The translations under genes and the position numbers were made by a program. Below the pieces are notes generated by a model that saw only the letters and a program-made list of their open reading frames with translations, was not told the origin of the DNA and ran no database searches. From RGIG3528 sp045629005 (lineage in GTDB: Bacteria > Bacillota > Clostridia > Lachnospirales > Lachnospiraceae), in assembly GCA_045629005.1 (NCBI GenBank), contig JAZQQJ010000026.1:1-59412 (forward strand): a stretch of DNA of 59,412 bases, in the 5' to 3' direction. Numbering within the stretch: the stretch's first letter is position 1; each line of letters starts with the position of its first letter. Shown here piece after piece: positions 42,905 to 52,033 of this stretch.

Positions 42905-42944
42905 TCCTGGTTTTATTTTACGAGAGGAGGGCTTCGAACTCTCG
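42905..42944 (-). promoter_or_regulatory. Candidate preQ1-I riboswitch upstream of queT
   Basis: On the minus strand CGAGAG (42944-42939) pairs with CTCTCG (42926-42921). The loop TTCGAAGCCCTC and the A-rich tail TAAAATAAAACCAGG follow the layout of small preQ1-I aptamers, in which tail bases fold back as a pseudoknot. Here the tail GG would be part of the AGGAAG ribosome site, giving translational control. The match is by eye and short. Confidence 0.5.
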
Positions 42945-43008
42945 GGAGTGCGATTCTACACCCAAAAGAATTAAAAAGCAACTATTTTAGGAAATTTGTT
43001 ACAGACTA

Positions 43009-43036
43009 TAAAGTGTTTATAAAATAAACCCGATAA
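43009..43036 (+). promoter_or_regulatory. Sigma-28 (flagellar) promoter of the flagellin gene
   Basis: TAAA (43009-43012) and CCCGATAA (43029-43036), close to the consensus TAAA-N15-GCCGATAA. It lies about 90 bp before the flagellin start. SigD/FliA control is inferred. Confidence 0.8.
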
Positions 43037-43127
43037 ATCAGACAGGTATATTTATGCTTTATTTTGGCAAAAATAAAGGGGTTACAAACGTTTTACCCGC
43101 TTTCAACTGTTACAGGAGGTTACAGTT

Positions 43128-44771
43128 ATGGCAATGATAGTTCAGCACAACATGGCATCGGCAAATACCAACAGACAGCTTGGTATTACAGTCAGAAATC
43201 TTTCGAAGAGCACAGAAAAGCTTGCTTCAGGGTATCGTATCAATCGTGCGGCGGATGATGCAGCAGGTCTTGCAATGTCGGAAAAAATGAGAAGCCAGAT
43301 AAGAGGTCTTAATCAGGCTTCTGTTAATGCATCTGATGGCATTTCTCTTATACAGACAGCAGAAGGCGCACTTGCGGAGACGCACTCCATCCTTCAGCGT
43401 GTTCGTGAACTTGCAATTCAGGCTGCAAACGGAACCGAGACTGATGATGACCGTCAGAATCTTCAGGATGAAGTAGAACAGCTTCAGGAAGAACTTGACA
43501 GAATTGCCTGGGATACAGAATATAATACAATGGCACTACTTGACGGCACACAGTCCGTTAACGGAGGAAATGCCACAAGCGCCGGCCCTAAATTTGGTAT
43601 ATATGATACTGCTCTTAAGGCGTTTGTGAGCTCAAACGTTGCAGGGTGTGGGATTGTTATTGACAGTCATGCAAATGACGGCGGAGAGTCCGGTGTTTGG
43701 GACCGCACAGGTAAGATACTTACGTTATATCTTTGCAATAATAAAACATACTCTCAGACCGAAATAGACCACCTTATTGAGGAGGCAAAGCAGGAGGACA
43801 GTTGGGCGCTTGCGTCTCCTTCAGAAATAACACTTCGCTTACCGACAGGTACTTATACAGTATCCGGTGACGTTGCGGATGCAGCAGCCAGACATACCGA
43901 AGCAGGCATAAGAGCTACGACCGGTGAAAAGGAAATTACAGTAACAGAGGGAGATTACGTTGGTGCCAATAAATGGACACTTACATCCAAGCGTTATGGT
44001 CGTGACGAGGTGTGTATTCATACACTGGCGTTTGATGCTGAACCGGGAAAGGAAGTCTGCCGTGTTTCCGACCCTGCAGATTATGACCCGGTTACAGGTG
44101 CTGTTACGGATGCCACACACTGCGAACTTCACCTTGCAACAGGCACGGAATACACAGAAGATGACCTGGAGAAGATAATTGCCCAGGCCGGAATCTATGT
44201 TGATGTGGAACTTTCCGGAAACGATCCGGACGAACCCAATACTCTTTTTATTACCAAGTCCAATGCAACAATAATAAACATGCCTTACAGACTTAGCGGA
44301 GGTAAAGGGCTTGGAGACACAGACGCATATCTGGGACAGAAGAGTTTTGACAAGATGCGCCTGGGGTATGGCGGAATTACTCTTCAGGTTGGCGCAAACT
44401 ACGGGCAGACAATTGAATTTTCTATAGATGATATGAGCACAAAGGCACTTGGTATAGATGCTTCAAAGGTTTACATCGGAGACCAGAAGCGTGCGCAGGA
44501 CAGCCTTGAAGCAATTGATAAAGCAATAGCAATTGTTTCAAAACAACGGTCTACACTTGGTGCTGTCCAGAACAGACTTGAACACTCCATCGCAAACCTT
44601 GACAATACATCAGAAAATTTACAGTCGGCAGAATCACAGATTCGTGATGTGGACATGGCAGAAGAAATGGTTACCTACTCGAAGCTTAATATTCTTCAGC
44701 AGGCAGGCCAGTCTATGCTGACTCAGGCAAATCGATCTACAGAAGGCGTGCTGAACCTTCTTCAAGGATGA
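43128..44771 (+). CDS. Flagellin
   Basis: Filament subunit, 547 residues, exported by the flagellar type III apparatus. The N-terminal D0/D1 region (MAMIVQHNMASANTNRQL; RINRAADDAAGLAMSEKMR) and the C-terminal D1/D0 region (ENLQSAESQIRDVDMAEEMV; QANRSTEGVLNLLQ) are conserved. The middle (about 150-450) is a large variable domain holding a probable internal duplication (YSQTEIDHLIEEA near 208 and YTEDDLEKIIAQA near 340) and five cysteines (174, 203, 296, 311, 332), which is odd for a flagellin. AGGAGG precedes the ATG. No flagellar assembly genes lie in the window. Confidence 0.95.
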   Translation: MAMIVQHNMASANTNRQLGITVRNLSKSTEKLASGYRINRAADDAAGLAMSEKMRSQIRGLNQASVNASDGISLIQTAEGALAETHSILQRVRELAIQAANGTETDDDRQNLQDEVEQLQEELDRIAWDTEYNTMALLDGTQSVNGGNATSAGPKFGIYDTALKAFVSSNVAGCGIVIDSHANDGGESGVWDRTGKILTLYLCNNKTYSQTEIDHLIEEAKQEDSWALASPSEITLRLPTGTYTVSGDVADAAARHTEAGIRATTGEKEITVTEGDYVGANKWTLTSKRYGRDEVCIHTLAFDAEPGKEVCRVSDPADYDPVTGAVTDATHCELHLATGTEYTEDDLEKIIAQAGIYVDVELSGNDPDEPNTLFITKSNATIINMPYRLSGGKGLGDTDAYLGQKSFDKMRLGYGGITLQVGANYGQTIEFSIDDMSTKALGIDASKVYIGDQKRAQDSLEAIDKAIAIVSKQRSTLGAVQNRLEHSIANLDNTSENLQSAESQIRDVDMAEEMVTYSKLNILQQAGQSMLTQANRSTEGVLNLLQG

Positions 44772-44790
44772 TAGAGTAGATTACAGAAAA

Positions 44791-44817
44791 ACGGCCCACG
44801 CCATGGGGCCGTTTTTT
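44791..44817. terminator. Bidirectional terminator between flagellin and the HD-GYP gene
   Basis: ACGGCCC (44791-44797) and GGGCCGT (44806-44812), followed by six T; an A-run on the left serves the opposite strand. Confidence 0.9.
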
Positions 44818-44822
44818 CGTGA

Positions 44823-45905
44823 TTATATTATTTTGACGATTTCCAAATCAGGACGTTTCATAAGGTCTATGAAGGTTTTTCCAACCTGCACGATAGGCTT
44901 TGAAAGACGATCGCTAAGCATAATGATTTTGCCGGTCTGACCATTGTTAAGCATGACGTTTGCGCCAATCTGAGACTGCGCGAGGCTGTTTAGGAATGGG
45001 AGCAGTGCGGCGGCGTCATAACGCTGGAAACCATCTCTTTCGAAGGTTGCGATTACCTCGAAAGGACAAATCTCTTCACGGTACGGACGCTTGGAAGTCA
45101 TGGCATTGTAAACGTCCGCAACTGCGACATAACGTGCATAAAGAGGAATGTGCTGCCCCTTAAGCCCTCCCGGATAACCTGAACCGTCGTAGTGCTCGTG
45201 GTGATGAAGTGCGGCAAGAGAGACAAAATCAGGAAGTTCTGTCTGGACAAGAACGGAGTAACCGATGCTTGCATGCTCTTTTATAGTCTCTTTTTCCTCA
45301 TCTTCAAGAGGTTCGGACTTGTATAAAATTTCATCCGGAATTCCAAGCTTACCAATGTCGTGGAAAAGTGCGGAAAGCAGTAAATCATGCATCTGAGTGT
45401 CATTAAACTGAGCTTTTATGCCGATAATTCTTGATATAAGTGTAACGTTTACGGAATGTGCATAAATTGAATCGTCGAAATCCCTTGAACACTGCAGAAG
45501 CTCCAAAAGATGAAGAGAACTTCCGGAATGAAGAGCAAGGTCATTAACTGAATCGATTATTTTGTCACAATCAACGTGAGCATCAGGACTGTTGCGATAA
45601 GCATCAAAGGCATCCGAGAGCGCACTGGCAATATTCAGGATGGAACGGCGGAAGGACTTGTACTCATCTGTTTGTTTGAGCGGGTTTTCAATGGCCGGTA
45701 CGGGCTCGGCAACCTGAGGAGATGCGATATAGTCCGGTATGGTGACATTGATTGCTTTAATGCCGAAGGTCTTAAGCTTCGACTGGTGACGTTGTGTAAG
45801 GATGGTGCCCTTTGGAACAACAACTTCACCTCTGGCGTTTATGGCGTCTGCACCAACAATCATGCCGGTGCGGATATCATCTACAAGTATATTTTTATTA
45901 AGCAT
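44823..45905 (-). CDS. HD-GYP domain protein, second copy
   Basis: Paralogue of the protein at 33334, 360 residues. ATG 45905 has AGGAGG 6 nt upstream; a TTG two codons earlier is less likely. The N-terminal region (DIRTGMIVGADAINARGEVVVPKGT) matches the paralogue, and the C-terminal half carries HDIGKLGIPDEI, HASIGY and HHEHYDGSGYPGGLKG. It should degrade c-di-GMP. It is convergent with flagellin, which strengthens a link between c-di-GMP and motility here. Confidence 0.93.
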   Translation of the reverse strand: MLNKNILVDDIRTGMIVGADAINARGEVVVPKGTILTQRHQSKLKTFGIKAINVTIPDYIASPQVAEPVPAIENPLKQTDEYKSFRRSILNIASALSDAFDAYRNSPDAHVDCDKIIDSVNDLALHSGSSLHLLELLQCSRDFDDSIYAHSVNVTLISRIIGIKAQFNDTQMHDLLLSALFHDIGKLGIPDEILYKSEPLEDEEKETIKEHASIGYSVLVQTELPDFVSLAALHHHEHYDGSGYPGGLKGQHIPLYARYVAVADVYNAMTSKRPYREEICPFEVIATFERDGFQRYDAAALLPFLNSLAQSQIGANVMLNNGQTGKIIMLSDRLSKPIVQVGKTFIDLMKRPDLEIVKII

Positions 45906-45990
45906 AGGCAACCTCCTTTCAATTCATATATCGGATTAAAAAACACACAATAATAGTAACTGATAATAAACTGATTTGCAAGCAGACAAA

Positions 45991-48039
45991 ATGGCCTCAA
46001 AGAAGAGAAAACATAAAAAAGCAAGGAGAATACTCAGCACTGTGATTAAGCTTCTGATTGCAGTGTTTCTTTTGGCTGCAATCGTTATTTTCTTCAAGTT
46101 GTACGATAAATACGGCGAAAAAATTACAGAGCTCCGTGCTAAGGCACTGGAGATTGCAAAAGATTCAAAACGGGAAGACTTTACCGGGGGCCTCATAACA
46201 GTTATATACGATGCAAACGGAGAAACCATAACATCCCTTCGCTCCGGCAAGGAGGCGTATTACATCGAATATAACGAAATACCAAAGGCTGCAATTAACG
46301 TAATGCTTGTAACCGAGGACAGAAAATTTTACTCACATAAAGGGGTGGATTTTATAGCATGTGTCAGGGCAGCTATTGAACTTGTAAGAAATGACATGAA
46401 AATCACTCAGGGCGCGTCTACGATAACTCAGCAGCTTGCAAGAGGAACGTACCTCTCCTATGAGACAACATTTGACAGAAAGATTACGGAAATGTTCCTT
46501 GCATGGGAGCTTGAAAAGAAGTACTCAAAACAGGACATACTCGAGTTTTATATGAACGACATATATTTCAGCAATGGTCTGTACGGGATTCAGGCGGCTT
46601 CCTTCGGCTATTTTGGAAAGGGTTGTAAAGAGCTTACGCTTTCGGAGATTGTCTATCTGTGTGCAATACCTAACAATCCGAGCGCGTACGATCCGTATCG
46701 CTTCCCGGAAAACACGCTTGAACGACGCGACAGAATGCTGAAGCAGATGTATGAGCAGAAGAAAATCACAAAGGAAGAATATGAGGCTGCGCTGAAAGAA
46801 GAAATCGTTTTGTCATATTCGGGTGTGTCTAAATATAACTATGCCGAAACGTACTCAAAATACTGTGCTGTTCGTGCACTGATGGCTGCGGATGGTTTTG
46901 AATTCAGAACCGCGTTTTCCTCTGAAGCAGATAAACAGGAATATGAAACGGCGTATGAGGAAGCCTACGAATATTGGCAGCAAAAGATGTTCGTCGGAGG
47001 CTACAGAATTTATACTTCTATCGATTTGGAAATCCAGGATTTGCTTCAAAGGGCTGTAAATGAAAATCTGACAGCCCATGAAGAAGTAAACGAAGAGGGT
47101 GTGTACGAACTTCAGGCCTCTGCAACATGTATCGATAACGCAACCGGACTTGTTAAGGCTATTGTAGGCGGGCGTGAGCAGGAGTTTGTGGGTTATACAT
47201 TAAATCGTGCATATCAATCGTTCAGACAGCCCGGAAGTTCCATAAAACCTCTTATTGTTTATACTCCTTGGTTTGAACGCGGTCTTTCGCCTGATGACAT
47301 TCTGAACGATGTAAAAGCGGAAGATGGTCCGCATAACGCGGGCGACACATATTCGGGAGAGATTACGGTACGCTTTGCGGTTGAAAAATCGAGAAATACC
47401 GTTGCGTGGGAGCTTTTTAAGGAACTGACTCCGGAAGTCGGGCTTGATTACGTGAGAAAGATGCAGTTCAAAAAGATTGTTGAAGAAGATAACATTCCCG
47501 CGGCATCACTTGGAGGACTTACCTATGGTGTAAGCTCGCTTGAAATGGCGAGTGCATATGCAACACTTGAAAACGACGGCATTTTCAGAACGCCTACATG
47601 CATTGTGAAGATTACCGATTCGGACGGTAAGGTTATTGTCGATGACGATGTGGATGAGTGGAGAGTTTATGAACAGAACGCAAGCAGGGTTATGACAGAT
47701 GTAATGCGTGGCGTTCTTGAAACCGGAACCGGCAAAAAGTATAAGCCCGAGACTGCTCTCTGTGCCGCAAAAACAGGAACTACGAATGACACAAAGGACG
47801 GATGGTTCTGTGGATTTTCGAGATATTACACAACCGCTGTTTGGGTGGGCTTTGATTATCCCAGAGAGATTGAGGATATAAGTACATCATCTCATCCGGG
47901 AAAAATATGGAAGCAGTTCATGGACGAAATTCACGACGAACTTCCTCTCATGGAATTTGAAAATTTTGAGAAGATAGAGCAGACACGATTCCCTGCACCG
48001 CAGACCGAAAATGCGGATAAATACAAGTTGACACCTTGA
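45991..48039 (+). CDS. Class A penicillin-binding protein (transglycosylase/transpeptidase)
   Basis: Bifunctional peptidoglycan synthase, 682 residues, anchored by one membrane segment (about 18-38) after a basic cytoplasmic tail. The GT51 domain has EDRKFYSHKGVD with catalytic Glu109 and TQGASTITQQLAR. The transpeptidase domain has SSIK (Ser416 nucleophile, Lys419), SRN in the second motif and KTG at 594-596. ATG 45991 has no strong ribosome site; TTG 45976 is an alternative. It precedes murC by 38 nt, so wall-precursor and polymerase genes are linked. Confidence 0.93.
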   Translation: MASKKRKHKKARRILSTVIKLLIAVFLLAAIVIFFKLYDKYGEKITELRAKALEIAKDSKREDFTGGLITVIYDANGETITSLRSGKEAYYIEYNEIPKAAINVMLVTEDRKFYSHKGVDFIACVRAAIELVRNDMKITQGASTITQQLARGTYLSYETTFDRKITEMFLAWELEKKYSKQDILEFYMNDIYFSNGLYGIQAASFGYFGKGCKELTLSEIVYLCAIPNNPSAYDPYRFPENTLERRDRMLKQMYEQKKITKEEYEAALKEEIVLSYSGVSKYNYAETYSKYCAVRALMAADGFEFRTAFSSEADKQEYETAYEEAYEYWQQKMFVGGYRIYTSIDLEIQDLLQRAVNENLTAHEEVNEEGVYELQASATCIDNATGLVKAIVGGREQEFVGYTLNRAYQSFRQPGSSIKPLIVYTPWFERGLSPDDILNDVKAEDGPHNAGDTYSGEITVRFAVEKSRNTVAWELFKELTPEVGLDYVRKMQFKKIVEEDNIPAASLGGLTYGVSSLEMASAYATLENDGIFRTPTCIVKITDSDGKVIVDDDVDEWRVYEQNASRVMTDVMRGVLETGTGKKYKPETALCAAKTGTTNDTKDGWFCGFSRYYTTAVWVGFDYPREIEDISTSSHPGKIWKQFMDEIHDELPLMEFENFEKIEQTRFPAPQTENADKYKLTP

Positions 48040-48077
48040 GTGCCCGAGCATATAATTGCGCACGGAGGATTTTTACT

Positions 48078-49475
48078 ATGTACATGATAGATTTTAATAA
48101 ACCGATACATGTTCATTTCATCGGGATAGGTGGAATAAGCATGAGCGGCCTCGTTAAACTCCTGCTTTCCAAAGGCTTTAAGGTGTCCGGCTCCGACAGA
48201 TCACGTTCGGACATTATAACGGAGCTTGAAGAAGAGGGCGCGGAAGTGTTTTTTGGACAACGTGCCGCCAATATTAGCGATGACATTGACGTTGTTGTTT
48301 ATACAGGTGCAATTTCCGAATCAAACGAAGAACTGATGGCTGTCCGTGAAAAGAACATACCTGCTCTTACAAGAGCTGAGCTTATGGGACAGGTTATGAA
48401 GCAATACCCGCATGCCATCGGCATTTCAGGCACTCACGGAAAAACGACAACGACAGGTCTGCTTTCCATGTTTTTACTTGAAGCCGGCATGGATCCTACG
48501 ATTTCCGTTGGTGGAATTCTTCCTGAAATAGGCGGCCAGTTCAGAATCGGTCGTGGAGATTACTTTGTTGTTGAATCGTGCGAATATACAAACTCTTTCT
48601 TAAGCTTTTTTCCGACGGATGCGGTTATTCTTAACGTTGAAGAGGACCATCTGGACTTCTTTAAGGATATTGACGATATAAGAAATTCTTTCGCCAAGTT
48701 TGCTTCTCTCGTTCCCGAAGAAGGACTTGTAGTGGTAAATTCTGAAATACAGGATGTTAAGAAGCTGTTTGCAAACAGTAAAGGCACTGTTAAAACGTAT
48801 GGCATTGTTTGCTCTCCGGAAGATGTTAAGTCTGTCGACTACGCTGCTGTAAACGTTTCTCTTGATTCAAAGGGACGTGGAAATTATGAGTTTTATGCAG
48901 ACGGACATTGCCTTGGAACCATTAACCTTGGTCTTGTGGGAAAGCACAATGTTTCCAATTCTTTACCGGCAATAGCGCTGGCTTTGAAGTATGGTGTTGA
49001 TTTTAAATCCATTCAGAAAACAGCCTCGGAATACACAGGAACAAAGAGACGTTTTGAGTACAAGGGTTCGCTTGGAGAAATAGACGTTTATGATGATTAT
49101 GCGCATCATCCTTCTGAAATCCGTGCGACGCTTACAGCTGCTCAGGGATATGAGCACAATCGCCTTATAACTGTTTTCCAGCCACATACATTTTCACGTA
49201 CAAAGGCATTTTTGAAGGAGTTTGCGGAGGCGCTCAGCCTTTCGGATGTTGTTGTTCTGGCAGACATTTATGCAGCAAGAGAAGTCAATACAGGCGAGAT
49301 TTCATCCGCGGACATTTTGAGGCTTCTAAAGGAAAATGGTAAGGAGTGTTACCATTTTCGCACATTTGACGAAATTGAAAATTTTCTTTTGGAATTTGCA
49401 ACGAGTGGAGATCTGTTGATAACTATGGGTGCCGGAGATGTAGTAGATATCGGCGATTCACTGCTTGGTAAATAA
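48078..49475 (+). CDS. murC: UDP-N-acetylmuramate--L-alanine ligase
   Basis: Adds L-Ala to UDP-MurNAc using ATP. The 465 residues show the N-terminal Rossmann motif GIGGISMSGL, the ATP loop SGTHGKTTTTG, and HHPSEI and FQPHTFSRTKAF in the central and C-terminal domains. ATG 48078 follows GGAGG by 9 nt; ATG 48084 is a close alternative. DnaA-box-like sites begin 2 bp after the stop. Confidence 0.95.
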   Translation: MYMIDFNKPIHVHFIGIGGISMSGLVKLLLSKGFKVSGSDRSRSDIITELEEEGAEVFFGQRAANISDDIDVVVYTGAISESNEELMAVREKNIPALTRAELMGQVMKQYPHAIGISGTHGKTTTTGLLSMFLLEAGMDPTISVGGILPEIGGQFRIGRGDYFVVESCEYTNSFLSFFPTDAVILNVEEDHLDFFKDIDDIRNSFAKFASLVPEEGLVVVNSEIQDVKKLFANSKGTVKTYGIVCSPEDVKSVDYAAVNVSLDSKGRGNYEFYADGHCLGTINLGLVGKHNVSNSLPAIALALKYGVDFKSIQKTASEYTGTKRRFEYKGSLGEIDVYDDYAHHPSEIRATLTAAQGYEHNRLITVFQPHTFSRTKAFLKEFAEALSLSDVVVLADIYAAREVNTGEISSADILRLLKENGKECYHFRTFDEIENFLLEFATSGDLLITMGAGDVVDIGDSLLGK

Positions 49476-49476
49476 G

Positions 49477-49605
49477 TTTTCCACATTATCCACAGGTTTT
49501 GCGTGGGGAAATCCTTCGCAGAGACTGTGGATATTTTTATAACGTATTTGCGTAGCTTTCAGGTTTTATAAGCAGTTGTTATAGCTGAATTCCACATTTT
49601 CCACA
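49477..49605. promoter_or_regulatory. Cluster of five DnaA-box-like 9-mers
   Basis: Two abutting pairs on the plus strand, TTTTCCACA (49477-49485) with the perfect box TTATCCACA (49486-49494), and AATTCCACA (49588-49596) with TTTTCCACA (49597-49605), plus one on the minus strand, TGTGGATAT (49526-49534). They lie 60 to 190 bp upstream of the promoter for the DnaD-type gene. DnaA binding is inferred. Confidence 0.6.
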
Positions 49606-49664
49606 TTTCGATTCTACAGTGTGTATACAAAAATATTGTCATTCACGAATCCCTCTGCGTATGC

Positions 49665-49670
49665 TATACT
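49665..49670 (+). promoter_or_regulatory. Extended -10 promoter of the DnaD-DnaC genes
   Basis: TGC TATACT gives an extended -10; a TTGTCA (49636-49641) lies upstream but 18 bp from the alternative TATGCT. The leader to the start at 49735 is about 60 nt and holds a small hairpin (AAAGC/GCTTT, about 49696-49715). Confidence 0.45.
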
Positions 49671-49734
49671 ACGCTGCGTCGGCGGCTCTTGGGAGAAAGC
49701 CTGTCGGCAAGCTTTATCGGGGGACGGTTCAGTA

Positions 49735-50898
49735 ATGAGTGAGATTAAAATAAGCACGGGGCGCAAGTTTTCCGCCACCGTTATTCCAAATGTATTCATA
49801 GACCGCTTTATGCCTGATGCTAACGGTACTTTTGTTAAGGTATATCTTTACCTTCTTCGCTGCCAGTATGGCGGCTCTGTTAACTTTTCCACTACTTCGG
49901 CGGCAGACTTTCTTGACGAGACTGAAAAGGACATTATTCGTGCCCTCAAGTATTGGGAAAAGACCGGCATCATCAATCTTGAACGTGATAACGATGAGAT
50001 TACCGGTATATTCATTGTCGATCTTTCACAGGAGACACCCTGTGCCACAAACATAGAATTTGCCCAGGTTGCAGCAATCCCCGCAGTTTCTGCGATTGAG
50101 CTCAAGACTGCAGTTTCCGCAATTGAGCCCAAGGCTTCCGCAACCGGAACGAAGGCCTCTTCAGGTTCTGCAGTTGTGTCTGAGACATCCACAGCACCTG
50201 AAGTAAAAACATACACAAGGGAGGACATTGACAGAGCTCTTACAGATCCTGCAATTTCCTGGCTTTCCGACATTGTTGGAAGCTATCTTGAAAAGCTTCT
50301 TACAAATACAGATCTTTCTCTTATTATGTTTATGTATTTTGACCTTCACTTCTCAAAGGAGCTTATTCTTCACGTGTATGAGACATGTGTTGAAAAGAAT
50401 AAGAAGAGCAACAAATACATTCAGGCTGTTGCCATCAACTGGTATGAACAGGGCATTACAACAGTTGAAGAGGCAGAGCAGTACGCTATTGCTTTTGATT
50501 CTTATTTTAGTGCAATAAATAAGTCTTGGAATCTCGGAAGACTTCCCGGAGATAAGGAGCAGAAGTTCATTAATGCCTGGAAGGAATGGGGCTTCAGCGT
50601 TGAACTGGTTAAAGAGGCGTGTGACAGAACGCTTATCAAAGCCGGTAAGCCGAATTTCAAATATGCAAACGGTATACTTTCAAATTGGCACGACAAGGGT
50701 TATACCACTTTAAAGCAGGTGGAGGCTGATGATAAGGCCGGAGCGGCTTCGCTTACATCACCTGTGAACTCTGTTAAAAATACAGGCACGAAGTCGGCAC
50801 AGGCTTATAACAGTTACGCCAGTCACACTTACTCCGGCATGGATATGATGGAAATACAGCGCCAGCTTTTAAGAAAAAACAGACAACAGCAACAGTAA
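49735..50898 (+). CDS. DnaD-domain primosome protein
   Basis: Replication initiation protein that helps load the helicase, 387 residues. The N-terminal winged-helix region has NVFIDRFMPDANGTFVKVYLYLLRC, typical of DnaD proteins, then a Thr/Ser/Ala-rich linker (about 105-165). A first DnaD C-terminal domain lies at about 170-265 and a second at about 265-340 ending FKYANGILSNWHDKGYTT, the conserved YANGIL..W motif. ATG 49735 matches homologous starts; the upstream in-frame GTG 49621 lies before the promoter. The helicase-loader gene follows 21 nt later. Confidence 0.93.
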   Translation: MSEIKISTGRKFSATVIPNVFIDRFMPDANGTFVKVYLYLLRCQYGGSVNFSTTSAADFLDETEKDIIRALKYWEKTGIINLERDNDEITGIFIVDLSQETPCATNIEFAQVAAIPAVSAIELKTAVSAIEPKASATGTKASSGSAVVSETSTAPEVKTYTREDIDRALTDPAISWLSDIVGSYLEKLLTNTDLSLIMFMYFDLHFSKELILHVYETCVEKNKKSNKYIQAVAINWYEQGITTVEEAEQYAIAFDSYFSAINKSWNLGRLPGDKEQKFINAWKEWGFSVELVKEACDRTLIKAGKPNFKYANGILSNWHDKGYTTLKQVEADDKAGAASLTSPVNSVKNTGTKSAQAYNSYASHTYSGMDMMEIQRQLLRKNRQQQQ

Positions 50899-50919
50899 AC
50901 TAAGTAACAGGGATGAAAA

Positions 50920-51930
50920 ATGGGACTTACAAACTATCAGTACAATCAAATAATCCGTCAGTACGATGACATCAGATCGGCAAATGCAGGCAGACTTGAA
51001 GACAGAAAGTCTGAAATTCGCAGAAGACTTCCCGAGTACACCGAGCTGGAAAGGAAAGCAGTTGATTTGTCCATAAGCTGTGCAACGCGCACACTTTCCT
51101 CAGACAGCGCAGAGGCTGCCGCAAACATTGCTGCGCTTGATAAGGAGCTTGCAATCATCTCAAAACAAAAAAAAGAAATACTTGTCCGGGCAGGCTACCC
51201 GATAAATTATCTTGATGCTGTCTATTCCTGTCCTGACTGCAAAGACAGCGGCTACATCGGAAACCGCAGGTGTCATTGCTTTAAGCAGGCTATGGTAGAC
51301 CTTATATATCGTCAGTCAAACCTTAAAGGGATTCTTGAAAGAGAAAACTTTAAAACATTTTCTCTGGACTTTTACAGTAAGGAGTCCATTGACCCGGTTA
51401 CAGGCGATTCTTCATACAATATCATGAAGGAAAATTTTGAAAAAGCTCAAAATTACGTCAACGAGTTTGGCACAAAAAGGGAGGCTGAAAACCTCATCCT
51501 TTACGGCACACCGGGACTTGGTAAGACATTCCTTTCTAACTGCATTGCAGGTGCTTTGCTTGAAAAGGGAGTTACAGTTCTTTATCTCACATCCCATAGT
51601 TTTTTTGAAGCAATGGCACGCGATATTCGAAGAGCCGAAGAGCCTGAAGAGCCTTCAACCTCTTCTGATTACATATTAAGCTGTGATCTTCTAATTATTG
51701 ACGATCTCGGCGCAGAGCTTTCAACAGCATTTACGATTTCAAAGTTTAATTATTGCCTGAACGAAAGGCTATTGAGAAACAAGGCCACAATCCTTTCGAC
51801 AAACCTTATGTTAGAAAATATAGAAAGCTTTTATGGTGACAGAAACTTCTCACGAATCATCGGTAACTTCACACCGATGTACTTCTTTGGAGATGACATA
51901 AGAATCCAGAAACAACTTTCTGTCGGTTAA
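50920..51930 (+). CDS. DnaC/DnaI-type helicase loader ATPase
   Basis: AAA+ ATPase that loads the replicative helicase, 336 residues. An N-terminal helical part is followed by a probable zinc-binding motif with Cys104, Cys107, Cys118 and Cys120, then Walker A GTPGLGKT (196-203) and Walker B LLIIDDLG. Transposon IstB proteins share this core, but there is no transposase nearby and the DnaD neighbour favours a chromosomal loader. Confidence 0.92.
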   Translation: MGLTNYQYNQIIRQYDDIRSANAGRLEDRKSEIRRRLPEYTELERKAVDLSISCATRTLSSDSAEAAANIAALDKELAIISKQKKEILVRAGYPINYLDAVYSCPDCKDSGYIGNRRCHCFKQAMVDLIYRQSNLKGILERENFKTFSLDFYSKESIDPVTGDSSYNIMKENFEKAQNYVNEFGTKREAENLILYGTPGLGKTFLSNCIAGALLEKGVTVLYLTSHSFFEAMARDIRRAEEPEEPSTSSDYILSCDLLIIDDLGAELSTAFTISKFNYCLNERLLRNKATILSTNLMLENIESFYGDRNFSRIIGNFTPMYFFGDDIRIQKQLSVG

Positions 51931-51940
51931 GTTATGAGGC

Positions 51941-51969
51941 TTGACAAAACCCTTTTTCTACGATAATGT
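51941..51969 (+). promoter_or_regulatory. Promoter of the PRPP-synthetase-like gene
   Basis: TTGACA (51941-51946) and TAATGT (51964-51969), spacer 17 bp. A tight hairpin CGGGG-TTA-CCCCG (52002-52014) lies in the leader before the ribosome site. Confidence 0.7.
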
Positions 51970-52033
51970 AGGTCGCGGGTTTACGAGTAATGACAGTGAT
52001 ACGGGGTTACCCCGGTCGAAACGGAGGATAAGT

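Noticed and set aside
42921..42944. tRNA T-arm (TTCGAA loop)
   Set aside because: No acceptor, D or anticodon arms are found around it; a riboswitch leader explains it better.
49477..49605. Chromosomal replication origin
   Set aside because: There is no dnaA, dnaN or other usual oriC neighbour and no clear AT-rich unwinding element, so a regulatory cluster is more likely.
49716..49734. Third REP-like copy (GGGGGACGG)
   Set aside because: Only the G-rich core is shared; there is no palindromic stem and the sequence overlaps the leader of the DnaD gene.
50920..51930. IstB transposition helper
   Set aside because: No transposase or terminal repeats nearby; the DnaD neighbour and N-terminal Cys motif fit a chromosomal helicase loader.
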